Source: Woeseiaceae bacterium (lineage in GTDB: Bacteria; Pseudomonadota; Gammaproteobacteria; Steroidobacterales; Woeseiaceae). From it: 64,000 bases of DNA. The notes beneath the pieces were generated by a model. That model did not search any database. It worked only from the letters and a program-made list of their open reading frames with translations, and was not told the DNA's origin. Of this stretch, positions 35,083-49,683 are shown piece after piece (the first letter of the stretch is position 1; every line of letters starts with the position of its first letter). The stretch is taken from assembly GCA_030066655.1 (NCBI GenBank), contig JASJBE010000001.1, positions 1 through 64,000 on the forward strand, written 5' to 3'. The translations under genes and the position numbers were made by a program.

Positions 35083-37162
35083 GACGACGCCTCTGATACA
35101 TGAAAGTGAGTGCGGCCAGCAGCAGGAACACCGCCGCCTGCAGCCTGAGCGCCGCAGCCGGCGTGGCCGTCGCGGGGAAGCCAAAGATCGCGTTAGCGCT
35201 CTGGCCGTGCGGCATCAGGTTGGGCACCTGGTCTTTCAGCAAAGGAGAACCGGTCGGACGAACCGGCGTCTTGTCGACAGCCACGAGGCTCGTGTGTTGG
35301 CTGACGATGTGATGCGTCATCGCCGTCTCCACAATGCTCGCGCGTATCTCATCGGGGTTCGCTCCGCGACGTGCTGCATCCGACAACTCCGCAATACGCG
35401 CGCGTGCCCACAGCGCGCCAACGCCGAGCGCGCTGTGATCGTCGGTGACCGGGAGCTCGGTCGTCCAGGTTTCTCCTGAAATGTTGCCGGTAATGCTGAT
35501 CGACTCACCCATCGGGAAGGGCTTGTCGGTGCGAACGCGCACTGACACCGGCTCGCCCTGATAGAGATCGGGCACGCGAGAGGGATAGGCATCGACGCCG
35601 GCCGGCCAGTCAATCTGTATGTCGGTCATCTGCGGCGCTTCGAGCTTGCTAAACAGCCGGTCCATCTTCTCGCCGACCTCGTGCATGGCCGAGATGATCG
35701 TGAACGTCCCGCGACCGAGCTCGGCCGACTTGCGCATGAACCAGCTGTTGGGTGCGGAGCCTATGCCGACCGTGAACAGCCTTGACGCACCCAGCCGCTG
35801 CTCGATGACTCGGTACAGCGCGTCCTCATTGCCAACGCTGCCGTCGGTGATGAAGATCACCTGTTTGAGATGAGTCTCCGTCGCGGGTGAGTTCAAAGCG
35901 AACTGCAACGCCGGCATCATCTCGGTTCCGCCGTTGGCATTGAGTCTCGCTACGAAGGTCTGTGCCCGGGTCAGGTTAGACGTGCTCGCATCGACACTGG
36001 CGTTGAACAATGTGCGCATCGACGAGTTGAACTCGATGACGTTGAAGCGATCGCCCGGCAGCAAACGCGTGAGCGCGCGGCCGAGTGCATCTTTCGCCTG
36101 GTTGATCGACGTTCCGTGCATCGAGCCCGACGTGTCGATAATGAAGACGGTTTCGCGCGGCATGCGCAGCGGCGCGACTCGTCCCTCGACGGGCGGCATC
36201 AGCATCAACAGGTAGTAGCTCTTCCCTGCGATGATCTCCGAAAAACTCATCGCCCTCGGCTTAGCATCGGCGAGCGGGCACCAGACCAGTTCGAAGTCAT
36301 GGTCCAGCTGCGTGTCCGGATCATCCAGCGAGACGGCGTATCGGCCGGCCTCCTCAGTGATGCTGACCGGGTGATAGCGGCTCGCGATGAGGTCCAGCGG
36401 GACGCCGGCATTGACGAAAACATCGAGAGAGACCCGGTGTTCAGTGGAGCGCTGGACCATAGGCGGCGAGATCAGCGACGCGTCGATCACCTCGGTCGTG
36501 TCGGCCGACCAGCCGCTGCCCTTCCGGTCAGCCAGTGGCGTACCGGGCATGTAGCGCGGCGTCAGCGTCATCGGGAATCGCAGACTGAATGTCCCGGCGT
36601 CATAACGGGCCTCTTCGAGGTATTCGATCTCGACGGTGACCGCCTCGCCGGGTGCGATGTTCGCAACCGCCGTCGTGAACAGGTTGGCGCGCTGCTGCTC
36701 GACAAGCGTGGTCTTCTTGCCTTCCGCTTTCGCCTTCTCGTAGGCCTTGCGGGCTTTCTGCTTCTCCTGGATCTCACCCTCGATAAGCCGTTCGCCGACC
36801 CTGAGACGCATGTGGTCGACGGCGGCGTCCTCGGGCAGCGGAAAGACGTAGATGCCCTCGGCCCAGTCAGTCCCCGTGTTCCGGAACTGCTGCTGAACCT
36901 TGACCCGCATGACCAGCCCATTGACGGTGATGTCAACGTCCGTGTTCAGCGTCGTTGCCGCGTGGTAGCCATCGCGCATCTTCAAGAGCAGGCCGCCGGA
37001 TTTCATCTCGTTCGGGTTGACCGTCTCGGCGTCCGCGTGGAATGACATCAGGATCAGAACCCACAGCGCCGCCACCATAGTCCACGGTGAGTGCTTTTTT
37101 CTTAAGGGCTTCGCAGTGTCCAGGCGACCGACCGGCGGATGCCATGACTTGTTGTTGTGCAT
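35066..37162 (-). CDS. Dedicated sortase substrate with VIT and vWA domains
   Basis: A 698-residue exported protein: hydrophobic signal near residues 28-45, a VIT domain at about 70-205, and a von Willebrand A domain at about 337-510 with the MIDAS motif DTSGSMHG (D343). The C-terminal sorting signal is FPATATP, then a hydrophobic segment and RRRR. This is the target that the neighbouring sortase would cleave at FPATA and attach to the envelope. The usual LPxT form has F in place of L here. The gene lies upstream of and overlaps the sortase gene, divergent from the two-component regulators. Confidence 0.93.
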   Translation of the reverse strand: MHNNKSWHPPVGRLDTAKPLRKKHSPWTMVAALWVLILMSFHADAETVNPNEMKSGGLLLKMRDGYHAATTLNTDVDITVNGLVMRVKVQQQFRNTGTDWAEGIYVFPLPEDAAVDHMRLRVGERLIEGEIQEKQKARKAYEKAKAEGKKTTLVEQQRANLFTTAVANIAPGEAVTVEIEYLEEARYDAGTFSLRFPMTLTPRYMPGTPLADRKGSGWSADTTEVIDASLISPPMVQRSTEHRVSLDVFVNAGVPLDLIASRYHPVSITEEAGRYAVSLDDPDTQLDHDFELVWCPLADAKPRAMSFSEIIAGKSYYLLMLMPPVEGRVAPLRMPRETVFIIDTSGSMHGTSINQAKDALGRALTRLLPGDRFNVIEFNSSMRTLFNASVDASTSNLTRAQTFVARLNANGGTEMMPALQFALNSPATETHLKQVIFITDGSVGNEDALYRVIEQRLGASRLFTVGIGSAPNSWFMRKSAELGRGTFTIISAMHEVGEKMDRLFSKLEAPQMTDIQIDWPAGVDAYPSRVPDLYQGEPVSVRVRTDKPFPMGESISITGNISGETWTTELPVTDDHSALGVGALWARARIAELSDAARRGANPDEIRASIVETAMTHHIVSQHTSLVAVDKTPVRPTGSPLLKDQVPNLMPHGQSANAIFGFPATATPAAALRLQAAVFLLLAALTFMYQRRRRAQLA

Positions 37163-37199
37163 TGTTGTCCTCCCGTTTGCTTATGGCTTATTGCAACGG

Positions 37200-37262
37200 G
37201 GCAATGCGCTTCCGGCGGGGTCGCTGCATGGCAATGCGCTGGCACAATGTGGCAAATTGTGC
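37200..37262. promoter_or_regulatory. Direct repeats and palindrome between the sortase substrate and its regulator genes
   Basis: GGCAATGCGCT occurs at 37200-37210 and again at 37230-37240, exactly 30 bp apart. Beside it GCACAAT (37242-37248) and ATTGTGC (37256-37262) form an inverted repeat with 7-bp spacer. All lie in the 182-bp divergent spacer between the substrate and response regulator genes, the natural place for binding sites of the dedicated response regulator. Confidence 0.5.
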
Positions 37263-37344
37263 GGGTTTGAGACATACGGCCGAATGACAGGTATGTTGCC
37301 GCTGTAGACGAGGGCCTGTTAGCCCTAACTAGCGGACACGGGAC

Positions 37345-38037
37345 ATGGCAAAACGAATAGCGATCATCGAAGACGAGGCGGCGATCCGCGCAAACTACTC
37401 GGCGGCGTTCTCGCGTGAGGGTTACGAGGTCATAGGCTTTGATGCGAGGGAGCCGGCGCTGAATGCCTTTGCGTCGCGCCTCCCCGATCTCGTCGTCATC
37501 GACGTCAACCTGAAGAACGACATCGAAGGCGGCTTCGAACTGTGCCGGGAGCTGCGCGCGCGCTCGGCGGACCTGCCGATCATCTTCCTGACGGCCCGCG
37601 ACAGCGAGTTTGACGCCGTTTCAGGGCTGAGGCTCGGTGCGGACGACTATTTGACGAAAGACATCAGCCTGCCGCACCTGATGGCGCGCGTGGCCGCTCT
37701 TTTCCGACGGCTGGACGCGATGCAACAGCCGCAGGGACAGGAATCGACGATACGGCGCGGCGAACTGGAGATCGACACCGACCGGATGATCGTCTCGTGG
37801 AAGAGTGAGCCGGTAGGCCTGACCCTGACCGAGTTCTGGCTCGTGCACGCGATGGCCCGCTACCCCGGGCACGTCAAGAACCGGCAGCAGCTCATGGACG
37901 CGGCGCAGGCGGTCCTCGACGACAACACGATCACGTCCCACATCAAGCGCATACGTCGCAAGTTCGCCGCGGTCGACGACAGCTTCGACGCGATCGAGAC
38001 CGTGTACGGCATGGGATATCGCTGGCTCGGCGAATAA
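37345..38037 (+). CDS. Response regulator of the dedicated sortase system
   Basis: A 230-residue OmpR-type regulator: receiver with acidic pair D10/E11, phosphoacceptor D53 (VVIDVNLK) and conserved K in YLTKD, then a C-terminal winged helix (NTITSHIKRIRRKF, YGMGYRW). Its position between substrate/sortase and the histidine kinase matches the proteobacterial dedicated sortase arrangement. It probably controls the divergent substrate-sortase transcript. Confidence 0.92.
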   Translation: MAKRIAIIEDEAAIRANYSAAFSREGYEVIGFDAREPALNAFASRLPDLVVIDVNLKNDIEGGFELCRELRARSADLPIIFLTARDSEFDAVSGLRLGADDYLTKDISLPHLMARVAALFRRLDAMQQPQGQESTIRRGELEIDTDRMIVSWKSEPVGLTLTEFWLVHAMARYPGHVKNRQQLMDAAQAVLDDNTITSHIKRIRRKFAAVDDSFDAIETVYGMGYRWLGE

Positions 38038-38043
38038 CGCACG

Positions 38044-40137
38044 ATGAACCTCAAACGGCAGCTACTCCTCGTCAGCCTGTTGACGCTCGTGCTGCCGTGG
38101 GCCGGCTGCGAATTCATCTCGGAAACGGAGTCCGCGCTCCGGGCGGGACAACAGCAGATGCTGTCCGGCACGGCGCGTGCCATCGCGGAGTCGCTACAGC
38201 AATACGGCGAGGACTTCCCGCGGCCGAGCAGCGCGCCGGAGCATATCCTCGGCGCCCGCCTGTATGCCCATGCGCTGACCCGGGAGCCGACGCTCGACGG
38301 CTATTTCGACGACTGGGCGCTGTCGGAATCGAGCCTCGAGTCCATGCGCGGCATTGGCGGGTCGATCGTCTATGCGGCCGGCACGCGGGACGAGCAACTT
38401 TACGTATACATAAGCGTTACCGACACGAGCGTGGTCTACGCCGAGCGCGCAGGCGCGGCGCTGGACGACGGCCCGCCGTACTCGGATCGCGTCAGCATCA
38501 TCAGCAGCAGCCCGCCTTATTTGAATGAACGCATCGAGTTCGCGCCCGAAGCGCCCGGCAACGTCGTCGCGTACCGGGAAACGGCGTTTGGCATCGCCGC
38601 CGAGCCAACGATCCAGGCCACCTGGCAGGACGTGCCCCGTGGCTACCAATTGGAAGCTCGCATACCGTTGAGCATCCTCGGCACGCATGTCGGCCTCATC
38701 ATCGGCGATACCCCGGAACCCGCTTCACCGCCGGTCAGGAGTTCGAATTTCGCGTCGCAGCTGCCGGGCAGGCTGGCAACCATCCAGCCGGACCTTCAGT
38801 CCGTCGTCGGTGATCTGATTCAGCCCGGCATGCGGCTTCTGCTGACGGATGCCGAAGGCTGGCGTATTGCTAACGTTGGCGAGCTCCAGACGCGAGCCCG
38901 GCCGACCGGCGATGCCGTGTCCGCGTGGCTTCGCTTTACCTATGACGCGCTCGTTGAGAAGGGAACCGACGCTCGCCTGTCCGAACCCGCCGCGTCGGGC
39001 CGTGAGCAGCAACCCTATATTCAAAGCGCGCTCGCGGGCGAGACGGCCGCGGGCTGGTACCGAAGCGCGGGTAGCGGGTCGGCGGTCGTCGCCGTCGCTG
39101 TCCCCGTTGACTTGGGCGACGCCGTCGTCGGCGCCGTCGTGCTCCAGCAGGGCACGGAAGAGATCTTGAGCCTGACGAACCAGGGACTGGCTCGCCTGCT
39201 GAACATTACGCTTCTGACAACCGTCGTCGTCGCAGCGGTACTGCTCGGCTACGCCACCTGGCTGTCGCGGCGTATTCGTCGCCTGAGCTTTGCGGCCGAC
39301 GACGCTCTCGACAGCCAGACGCATGACGGCGAGTTTCGGCTGCCGAGCCACGATGCGAGTGACGAACTCGGCGACCTGTCGCGACGCTTCTCGTTTGTGC
39401 TTCAACAGATCAGCGAATACAACGAGTACCTTCGAACGCTGGCCTCGAAGCTCTCGCACGAGTTGCGGACACCGCTCGCGATTGTGACGTCGTCGCTCGA
39501 GAACCTCGAGCACGAGCAGCTCAACGAGGCGTCCGCCCGCTACACGGCAAGAGCAAAAGACGGTGCGGATCGGCTGCGGAAGATATTGGGCGCGATGAGC
39601 GAGGCGAATCGCGTCGAGGAGCTGGTCCGCAATGCCGATGCCGAGGTCTTCGATTTAAAGAAGGTCGTCGGCCAGGCTGTCAGCGCCTATGCCGGTGTAT
39701 TCCCGGAGCGGCGCTTCCTGTTCAAACCCGGCCCCGTTGACATACACGTACTGGCAGCGCCCGAACTGATCGTGCAGATGCTCGACAAGCTGGTCGACAA
39801 CGCCGTCGACTTCAGTCAGCCCGACGACGAGATTGTTGTCCGGCTGTCGACGAGCGACGACGAGGTCGACCTGTCCGTCACGAATCCCGGGCCGCCGCTG
39901 CCGGAGACGATGCGCACGCAGCTATTCGATTCGCTGGTCTCGGTTCGAAGCGAACAGGATGACCATCACCTGGGACTGGGCCTGTTCATCGCCCGGCTGA
40001 TCGCCGAGGGACACGACGGTCGGATCCGCGCCGACAATGTCGACGACGGCGTCTGCTTTACGGTGACGCTGCCGACACGGCAGGACGCGCCAGGCGGGAG
40101 TGGTGAATCAGCCGGTAGCCCGCCACGCCAGGGATAG
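38044..40137 (+). CDS. Sensor histidine kinase of the dedicated sortase system
   Basis: A 697-residue membrane kinase. An N-terminal hydrophobic segment ends LPWAGC, a lipobox-like sequence. A large periplasmic domain contains a CBM9-like stretch (LDGYFDDWALSES...LYVYISVTD) at about residues 80-210. A second membrane segment follows at about 385-405, then HAMP-like, HisKA with H472 (LSHELRTPL) and an ATPase domain (HHLGLGLFIARL). The CBM9-like sensor suggests recognition of a carbohydrate or envelope polymer. Starts 6 bp after the regulator gene. Confidence 0.92.
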   Translation: MNLKRQLLLVSLLTLVLPWAGCEFISETESALRAGQQQMLSGTARAIAESLQQYGEDFPRPSSAPEHILGARLYAHALTREPTLDGYFDDWALSESSLESMRGIGGSIVYAAGTRDEQLYVYISVTDTSVVYAERAGAALDDGPPYSDRVSIISSSPPYLNERIEFAPEAPGNVVAYRETAFGIAAEPTIQATWQDVPRGYQLEARIPLSILGTHVGLIIGDTPEPASPPVRSSNFASQLPGRLATIQPDLQSVVGDLIQPGMRLLLTDAEGWRIANVGELQTRARPTGDAVSAWLRFTYDALVEKGTDARLSEPAASGREQQPYIQSALAGETAAGWYRSAGSGSAVVAVAVPVDLGDAVVGAVVLQQGTEEILSLTNQGLARLLNITLLTTVVVAAVLLGYATWLSRRIRRLSFAADDALDSQTHDGEFRLPSHDASDELGDLSRRFSFVLQQISEYNEYLRTLASKLSHELRTPLAIVTSSLENLEHEQLNEASARYTARAKDGADRLRKILGAMSEANRVEELVRNADAEVFDLKKVVGQAVSAYAGVFPERRFLFKPGPVDIHVLAAPELIVQMLDKLVDNAVDFSQPDDEIVVRLSTSDDEVDLSVTNPGPPLPETMRTQLFDSLVSVRSEQDDHHLGLGLFIARLIAEGHDGRIRADNVDDGVCFTVTLPTRQDAPGGSGESAGSPPRQG

Positions 40138-40166
40138 GACCGGCAGGCGAACCGGCCGGCCATGAA

Positions 40167-46027
<5,861 letters not shown>

Positions 46028-46197
46028 GGTCGCCGCCGGATCGCATCGGGACACGTCCGTTGTGGTTATCGTTATCGGGGGCGTCTTGTCGAACCGGGTT
46101 CATCGCGAAGGCCTCAAGTTGGCCGCTCGGCGATGGTCGTGTCCCCAGGCCGGGAGTTGTCCGCAGTCGCTCATGGCTCGCACAGACGCTTAACGTC

Positions 46198-46228
46198 AGT
46201 ATATGCCACGATGTTCAGGCCCTGACAA
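46198..46228 (-). promoter_or_regulatory. Candidate gltBD promoter
   Basis: On the minus strand TTGTCA (46223-46228) and TATACT (46198-46203), each five of six to consensus, are separated by 19 bp, longer than ideal. Transcription near 46191 would give a leader of about 160 bases before gltB. Confidence 0.35.
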
Positions 46229-46248
46229 GCGCGGGGTGCGTGGCCGCC

Positions 46249-46262
46249 ATTTTCGCGAAAAT
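46249..46262. promoter_or_regulatory. ATTTTCGCGAAAAT palindrome upstream of gltB
   Basis: A perfect 14-bp palindrome, extended by GCC on one side and AGGC on the other, in the 314-bp gap between gltB and the LEA-like gene. It lies roughly 65 bp upstream of the proposed gltB start of transcription, a position suited to a regulator. The rest of this gap holds the candidate promoter and leader, and no gene. Confidence 0.5.
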
Positions 46263-46341
46263 AGGCGCTTTTTGATGGCTTATTAAAGGCTTTTCAGCGC
46301 TAATCGGCGCAAGCCGGTTTGGTTGCGCGCGTAACCTTTCG

Positions 46342-46872
46342 CTAGGGGGCGTAGTTGAAGGCCTGCAGCTGAATATTGCCCTGCTTCGAGAACGGTACCC
46401 GCGGGCTCAACGGGATATCCAGGTCCATGCGACCCTCGAGCTGGTAGGGAATCTCACGCCGGCTCGCGTCCCGGACGACGAAAAGCAGTTTCGGCGCGGT
46501 CTGCAGCAAATTCAGGTCGACGCTGATCTCAACGACACCATCGCTGCCGGCCGGTACGACGATCTCGCAAATGGCTTCACCGCTCGCAAAGCGATGGCCG
46601 TCCAGCTCCACGCCGTAGCTGATCCGATTAATCGGCAGCGGGAAGGGATTCGGATTGCTGACGTCGAAATTCAGCCGGAATGTCTGCTTGTCCATGTCGA
46701 GGGACTCGATGGACAGGTTGCGAAGGCTGACGGTGGGTTCGCTGACCGGTGATTCGATGGTCGCGCAGGCGCTGAGCGCCAATAGGGACACTGCAACAGC
46801 CCCGGCCCTGAGCAGCCGTTCGGCGCCCGATCCGGTGTGAGTCGTTCTGTCTTCACAGCGTGCTGTAAACAT
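46342..46872 (-). CDS. LEA type 2 (WHy-domain) lipoprotein
   Basis: A 176-residue lipoprotein with lipobox LSACA near residue 35. A WHy/LEA14-like domain follows, in which LNFDVSNPNPFPLPINRISYGVELDG is the signature. Such domains occur in stress-related and envelope proteins; function in bacteria is largely unknown. The start at 46872 removes 20 residues of the track ORF that run into the upstream gene. It follows another lipoprotein gene by 11 bp, likely the same transcript. Confidence 0.85.
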   Translation of the reverse strand: MFTARCEDRTTHTGSGAERLLRAGAVAVSLLALSACATIESPVSEPTVSLRNLSIESLDMDKQTFRLNFDVSNPNPFPLPINRISYGVELDGHRFASGEAICEIVVPAGSDGVVEISVDLNLLQTAPKLLFVVRDASRREIPYQLEGRMDLDIPLSPRVPFSKQGNIQLQAFNYAP

Positions 46873-46883
46873 AGTCGAACCCC

Positions 46884-47327
46884 CTATATGTCGTCCCCGA
46901 GACGGCCCCAACGAGCGGAGATCAGCTGCCACTCGTCATCGATCAACTCCAGCTCCAGCGCGAAGCGATAAGCATCGGCGCTGAAGCCCAGCGGCGCATC
47001 GTTACTGCCGGCCATGCCGACCGTCATCTGCACCTCGGCGGCCGTGTCATCAAAGACCTCGAGCGAGTCCACTTTCGTTAGCAGAGCGACCGAGCTCTGG
47101 CGCAGGAAGTAGAAACGCAGGATGCCCTCGATCGCCCTCCTGTCGTTGCCGCGCGAGTCGGAATAACCGGGAGCCACCATCTTCATCAGGGCGCGGCGAT
47201 CCTTCTCCTCGGCCGCCTGCTCACCCGCTTTAAGCCAGGACCGAATCTCGGCCTCGGCGTCCTGCGGCGGGTCGCCGCAGCCTGCGAGGCAAAGCACCGC
47301 CAGCCATCCCAATACTCGTCTGCCCAT
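46884..47327 (-). CDS. Hypothetical lipoprotein
   Basis: A 147-residue lipoprotein starting MGRRVLGWLAVLCLAGCGDPP, with lipobox CLAGC. The mature part, with AEIRSWLKAGEQAAEEKDRRALMKMVAPGYSDSRG and a mixed alpha/beta region ending in WQLISARWG, resembles a small NTF2-like or SnoaL-like domain; this is a guess. GGGGGAG precedes the ATG at 47327. It pairs with the LEA-like lipoprotein gene. Confidence 0.75.
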   Translation of the reverse strand: MGRRVLGWLAVLCLAGCGDPPQDAEAEIRSWLKAGEQAAEEKDRRALMKMVAPGYSDSRGNDRRAIEGILRFYFLRQSSVALLTKVDSLEVFDDTAAEVQMTVGMAGSNDAPLGFSADAYRFALELELIDDEWQLISARWGRLGDDI

Positions 47328-47526
47328 TCGCTCCCCCGGTTCCTCGGGGCGACAAACCCGTTTAAACAAGGCGATCAGTCTAGCGAGCACAGTCTGTCAG
47401 TTTCGTGAACGGCAGTAAAAATGTGAACCAGTTCCCACTTTGGTTTAAGGTCATCCTACTTCCGAGCGAGGGCGTGGCTGCGCCCTATCGACCTATTGCG
47501 CACAGAGCGGGACTATTGAGCGACTG

Positions 47527-48186
47527 ATGAGCGACCATGATCATGAAGATCCGATGGCATCGACGTTTGCCGACGAGGATCAGCTTCGAATCGAATCCAT
47601 ACTGACGTTCTGGTTCCAGGAGCACTCGCTCAGTGCACCGCAGATCGATCGACGCATGGACGTCTGGTTCGGTGAAGACGAGACCTTCGACCGTGAAATC
47701 AGCGAGCAGTTTGCCGATGACGTCGAAAAGGCATCCAACGGACTGCTGGATCACTGGGCGGCACAGCCGCGCGGACGGCTCGCGCTGATCCTGTTGCTCG
47801 ACCAGTTCCGCAGAAACATCCATCGCAACACGGCTGACGCTTTCGCCAAGGATAAACTCGCACTGAAACTCTGCGTCGAGGGCGCGATGCAAAAAAAGGA
47901 CGAGGGCCTGACGCCGATACAGCGCGTGTTCTTTTACATGCCCTTACAGCACGCCGAGTCGAGAAAGGTGCAGGCGAAGTCCATCGCATTGTTCAACCGG
48001 CTCGCCGAGGCCGTGTCACCCACCTACCGCGAGACCTTTCTGACGATCGCGCAGTTCGCCGAACTGCATCACGACATCATCGACCAGTTCGGCCGCTTCC
48101 CGCACAGGAATCGCTTGCTCGGCCGGCAGAACACGGACGCCGAGAACGAATACCTGGGCGACGCCGTCGACTTCGGTCAGGGCTGA
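47527..48186 (+). CDS. DUF924 protein
   Basis: A 219-residue soluble, helical protein. ILTFWFQEHS, MDVWFGEDETFDREI, RGRLALILLLDQFRRNIHR and VFFYMPLQHAES are the blocks of DUF924, a TPR-like fold of unknown function widely found in Proteobacteria. A second ATG nine codons in is an alternative start. Its end overlaps the convergent MATE gene by 10 bases. Confidence 0.9.
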   Translation: MSDHDHEDPMASTFADEDQLRIESILTFWFQEHSLSAPQIDRRMDVWFGEDETFDREISEQFADDVEKASNGLLDHWAAQPRGRLALILLLDQFRRNIHRNTADAFAKDKLALKLCVEGAMQKKDEGLTPIQRVFFYMPLQHAESRKVQAKSIALFNRLAEAVSPTYRETFLTIAQFAELHHDIIDQFGRFPHRNRLLGRQNTDAENEYLGDAVDFGQG

Positions 48187-49538
48187 ACGGCTAAGGCCTG
48201 CGGCGGGCGTGAAATAAGGTAAAAGCGGAAGCTCAGCAAGACAGCGGCCACACTCAGCCCGGCGACGAAACCTGCCCACGTGTAACGGGGCTCGAGCTGA
48301 TAGGTCACGGCCGCGAGGTAGGCGAGCGGGAACGCAATCACCCAGTAGGCAATCGTCGTCATGATCATCGGCCAGCGCGTGTCCTTGTAACCGCGCAAGC
48401 CCCCGGCCGCGCCGACCTGTATACCGTCCGCCACCTGGAAGATCGCCGCCATCAGCAGCAGCGATATCGCGATACTCGTCACCTCGGGGTCGTTCGTGTA
48501 CATGCTGACGATCAGGTCGCGTGCAACCAGCAGGATGCTCGCCGATATCAGCATAATCAGCGTGCAGGCCGTGATGCCGATGAGTCCCGTCGTTCGCGCA
48601 TTGTGCGGCTCTCCGAGCCCGATCCTGTAGCTGACTCGCACGGTCGTCGCGGCGCTTAAGGCCAGCGGAATCATGAACGCCGTCGACGCGAAGTTGATCG
48701 CAATCTGGTGGCCCGCCGCGATGTTGGGGCCTAAGGTTCCCATCAGGATCGAGACCGCGTTGAATAGGCCGGCCTCCGCCGTGACGGTGACGGCGATCGG
48801 GACGCCGAGCACGATGATTTCCTTGAGCGCTTCCGGTCGAAGCGGCGCAACGCGCGAGAATATCTTCAGCGGCTCGTAGCGCTTGTTAAATAGTATGTAG
48901 ACGCCGAGCACGATCATGATCAGCCACATCGTTATCGCGCTGGCGACGCCGCAACCGACGGCGCCGAGCGCGGGCGCGCCCAGCTTGCCGTAGATGAAGA
49001 CCCAGTTCAGGAACACGTTAACGACGAGAGCGAGGACCGACGTGTACATGATCGGCTTGGTGTGACCGATGCCTTCCGTCGTGAATCGCAAGGCGAGAAA
49101 CACGAACATGCCCGGCGCTCCCCAGGAGATCGCCTCGACGTAGTGCACCGTCATCTCTCGAAACGACAAGTCGATCTTGATCAGCGTCAGGAAAGGTTCA
49201 ACGGCGACATGAGCGAGCAGTATGACCGGTATCGCAAGCCCGATGCCAAGATAGATGCCCTGTCGCGTGTAGCGGCCGATGAGCGCCTCGGTGCCCTCGC
49301 CGAGATGACGCGCCGCGATGGGCGAGATCGCCATCATCAACCCCAGCGCCAGCATGAAACCGAGAAACCAGACACTGCTGCCCACGGCAATCGCCGCCAG
49401 CGCCTCGGCGCCGAGACGGCCGGCCATGACCGCATCGGCAAACTGCATGCCCGCGATCGCTAGGTTGTTGACGACCAGGGGGCCTGCCAGCCGGAGCAGG
49501 GAGCGGGTTTCATCGATGGCGAAATTGGCTGTAGTCAT
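48177..49538 (-). CDS. MATE family efflux transporter, NorM-type
   Basis: A 453-residue MATE protein, third in the window, with twelve membrane segments. LLRLAGPLVVNNLAIAGMQFADAVMAGRLG and the later GVPIAVTVTAEAGLFNAVSILMG fit the NorM branch, which typically uses Na+ to expel cationic drugs. It stands alone on the minus strand between DUF924 and the thiolase gene. Confidence 0.92.
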   Translation of the reverse strand: MTTANFAIDETRSLLRLAGPLVVNNLAIAGMQFADAVMAGRLGAEALAAIAVGSSVWFLGFMLALGLMMAISPIAARHLGEGTEALIGRYTRQGIYLGIGLAIPVILLAHVAVEPFLTLIKIDLSFREMTVHYVEAISWGAPGMFVFLALRFTTEGIGHTKPIMYTSVLALVVNVFLNWVFIYGKLGAPALGAVGCGVASAITMWLIMIVLGVYILFNKRYEPLKIFSRVAPLRPEALKEIIVLGVPIAVTVTAEAGLFNAVSILMGTLGPNIAAGHQIAINFASTAFMIPLALSAATTVRVSYRIGLGEPHNARTTGLIGITACTLIMLISASILLVARDLIVSMYTNDPEVTSIAISLLLMAAIFQVADGIQVGAAGGLRGYKDTRWPMIMTTIAYWVIAFPLAYLAAVTYQLEPRYTWAGFVAGLSVAAVLLSFRFYLISRPPQALAVQP

Positions 49539-49683
49539 TGGGCTTACACGCGGTTAGCGGATGATGATGTCACGATGCCGGTCAGCGTGCAGCGAATCCT
49601 TCCAGTGTTAACTGCGACTTCGACACGCTGCGCCTTTCGTGTAAAGTGCTTCGCGTTCTCGCACAGCCTGTAACGAGGTCGAT

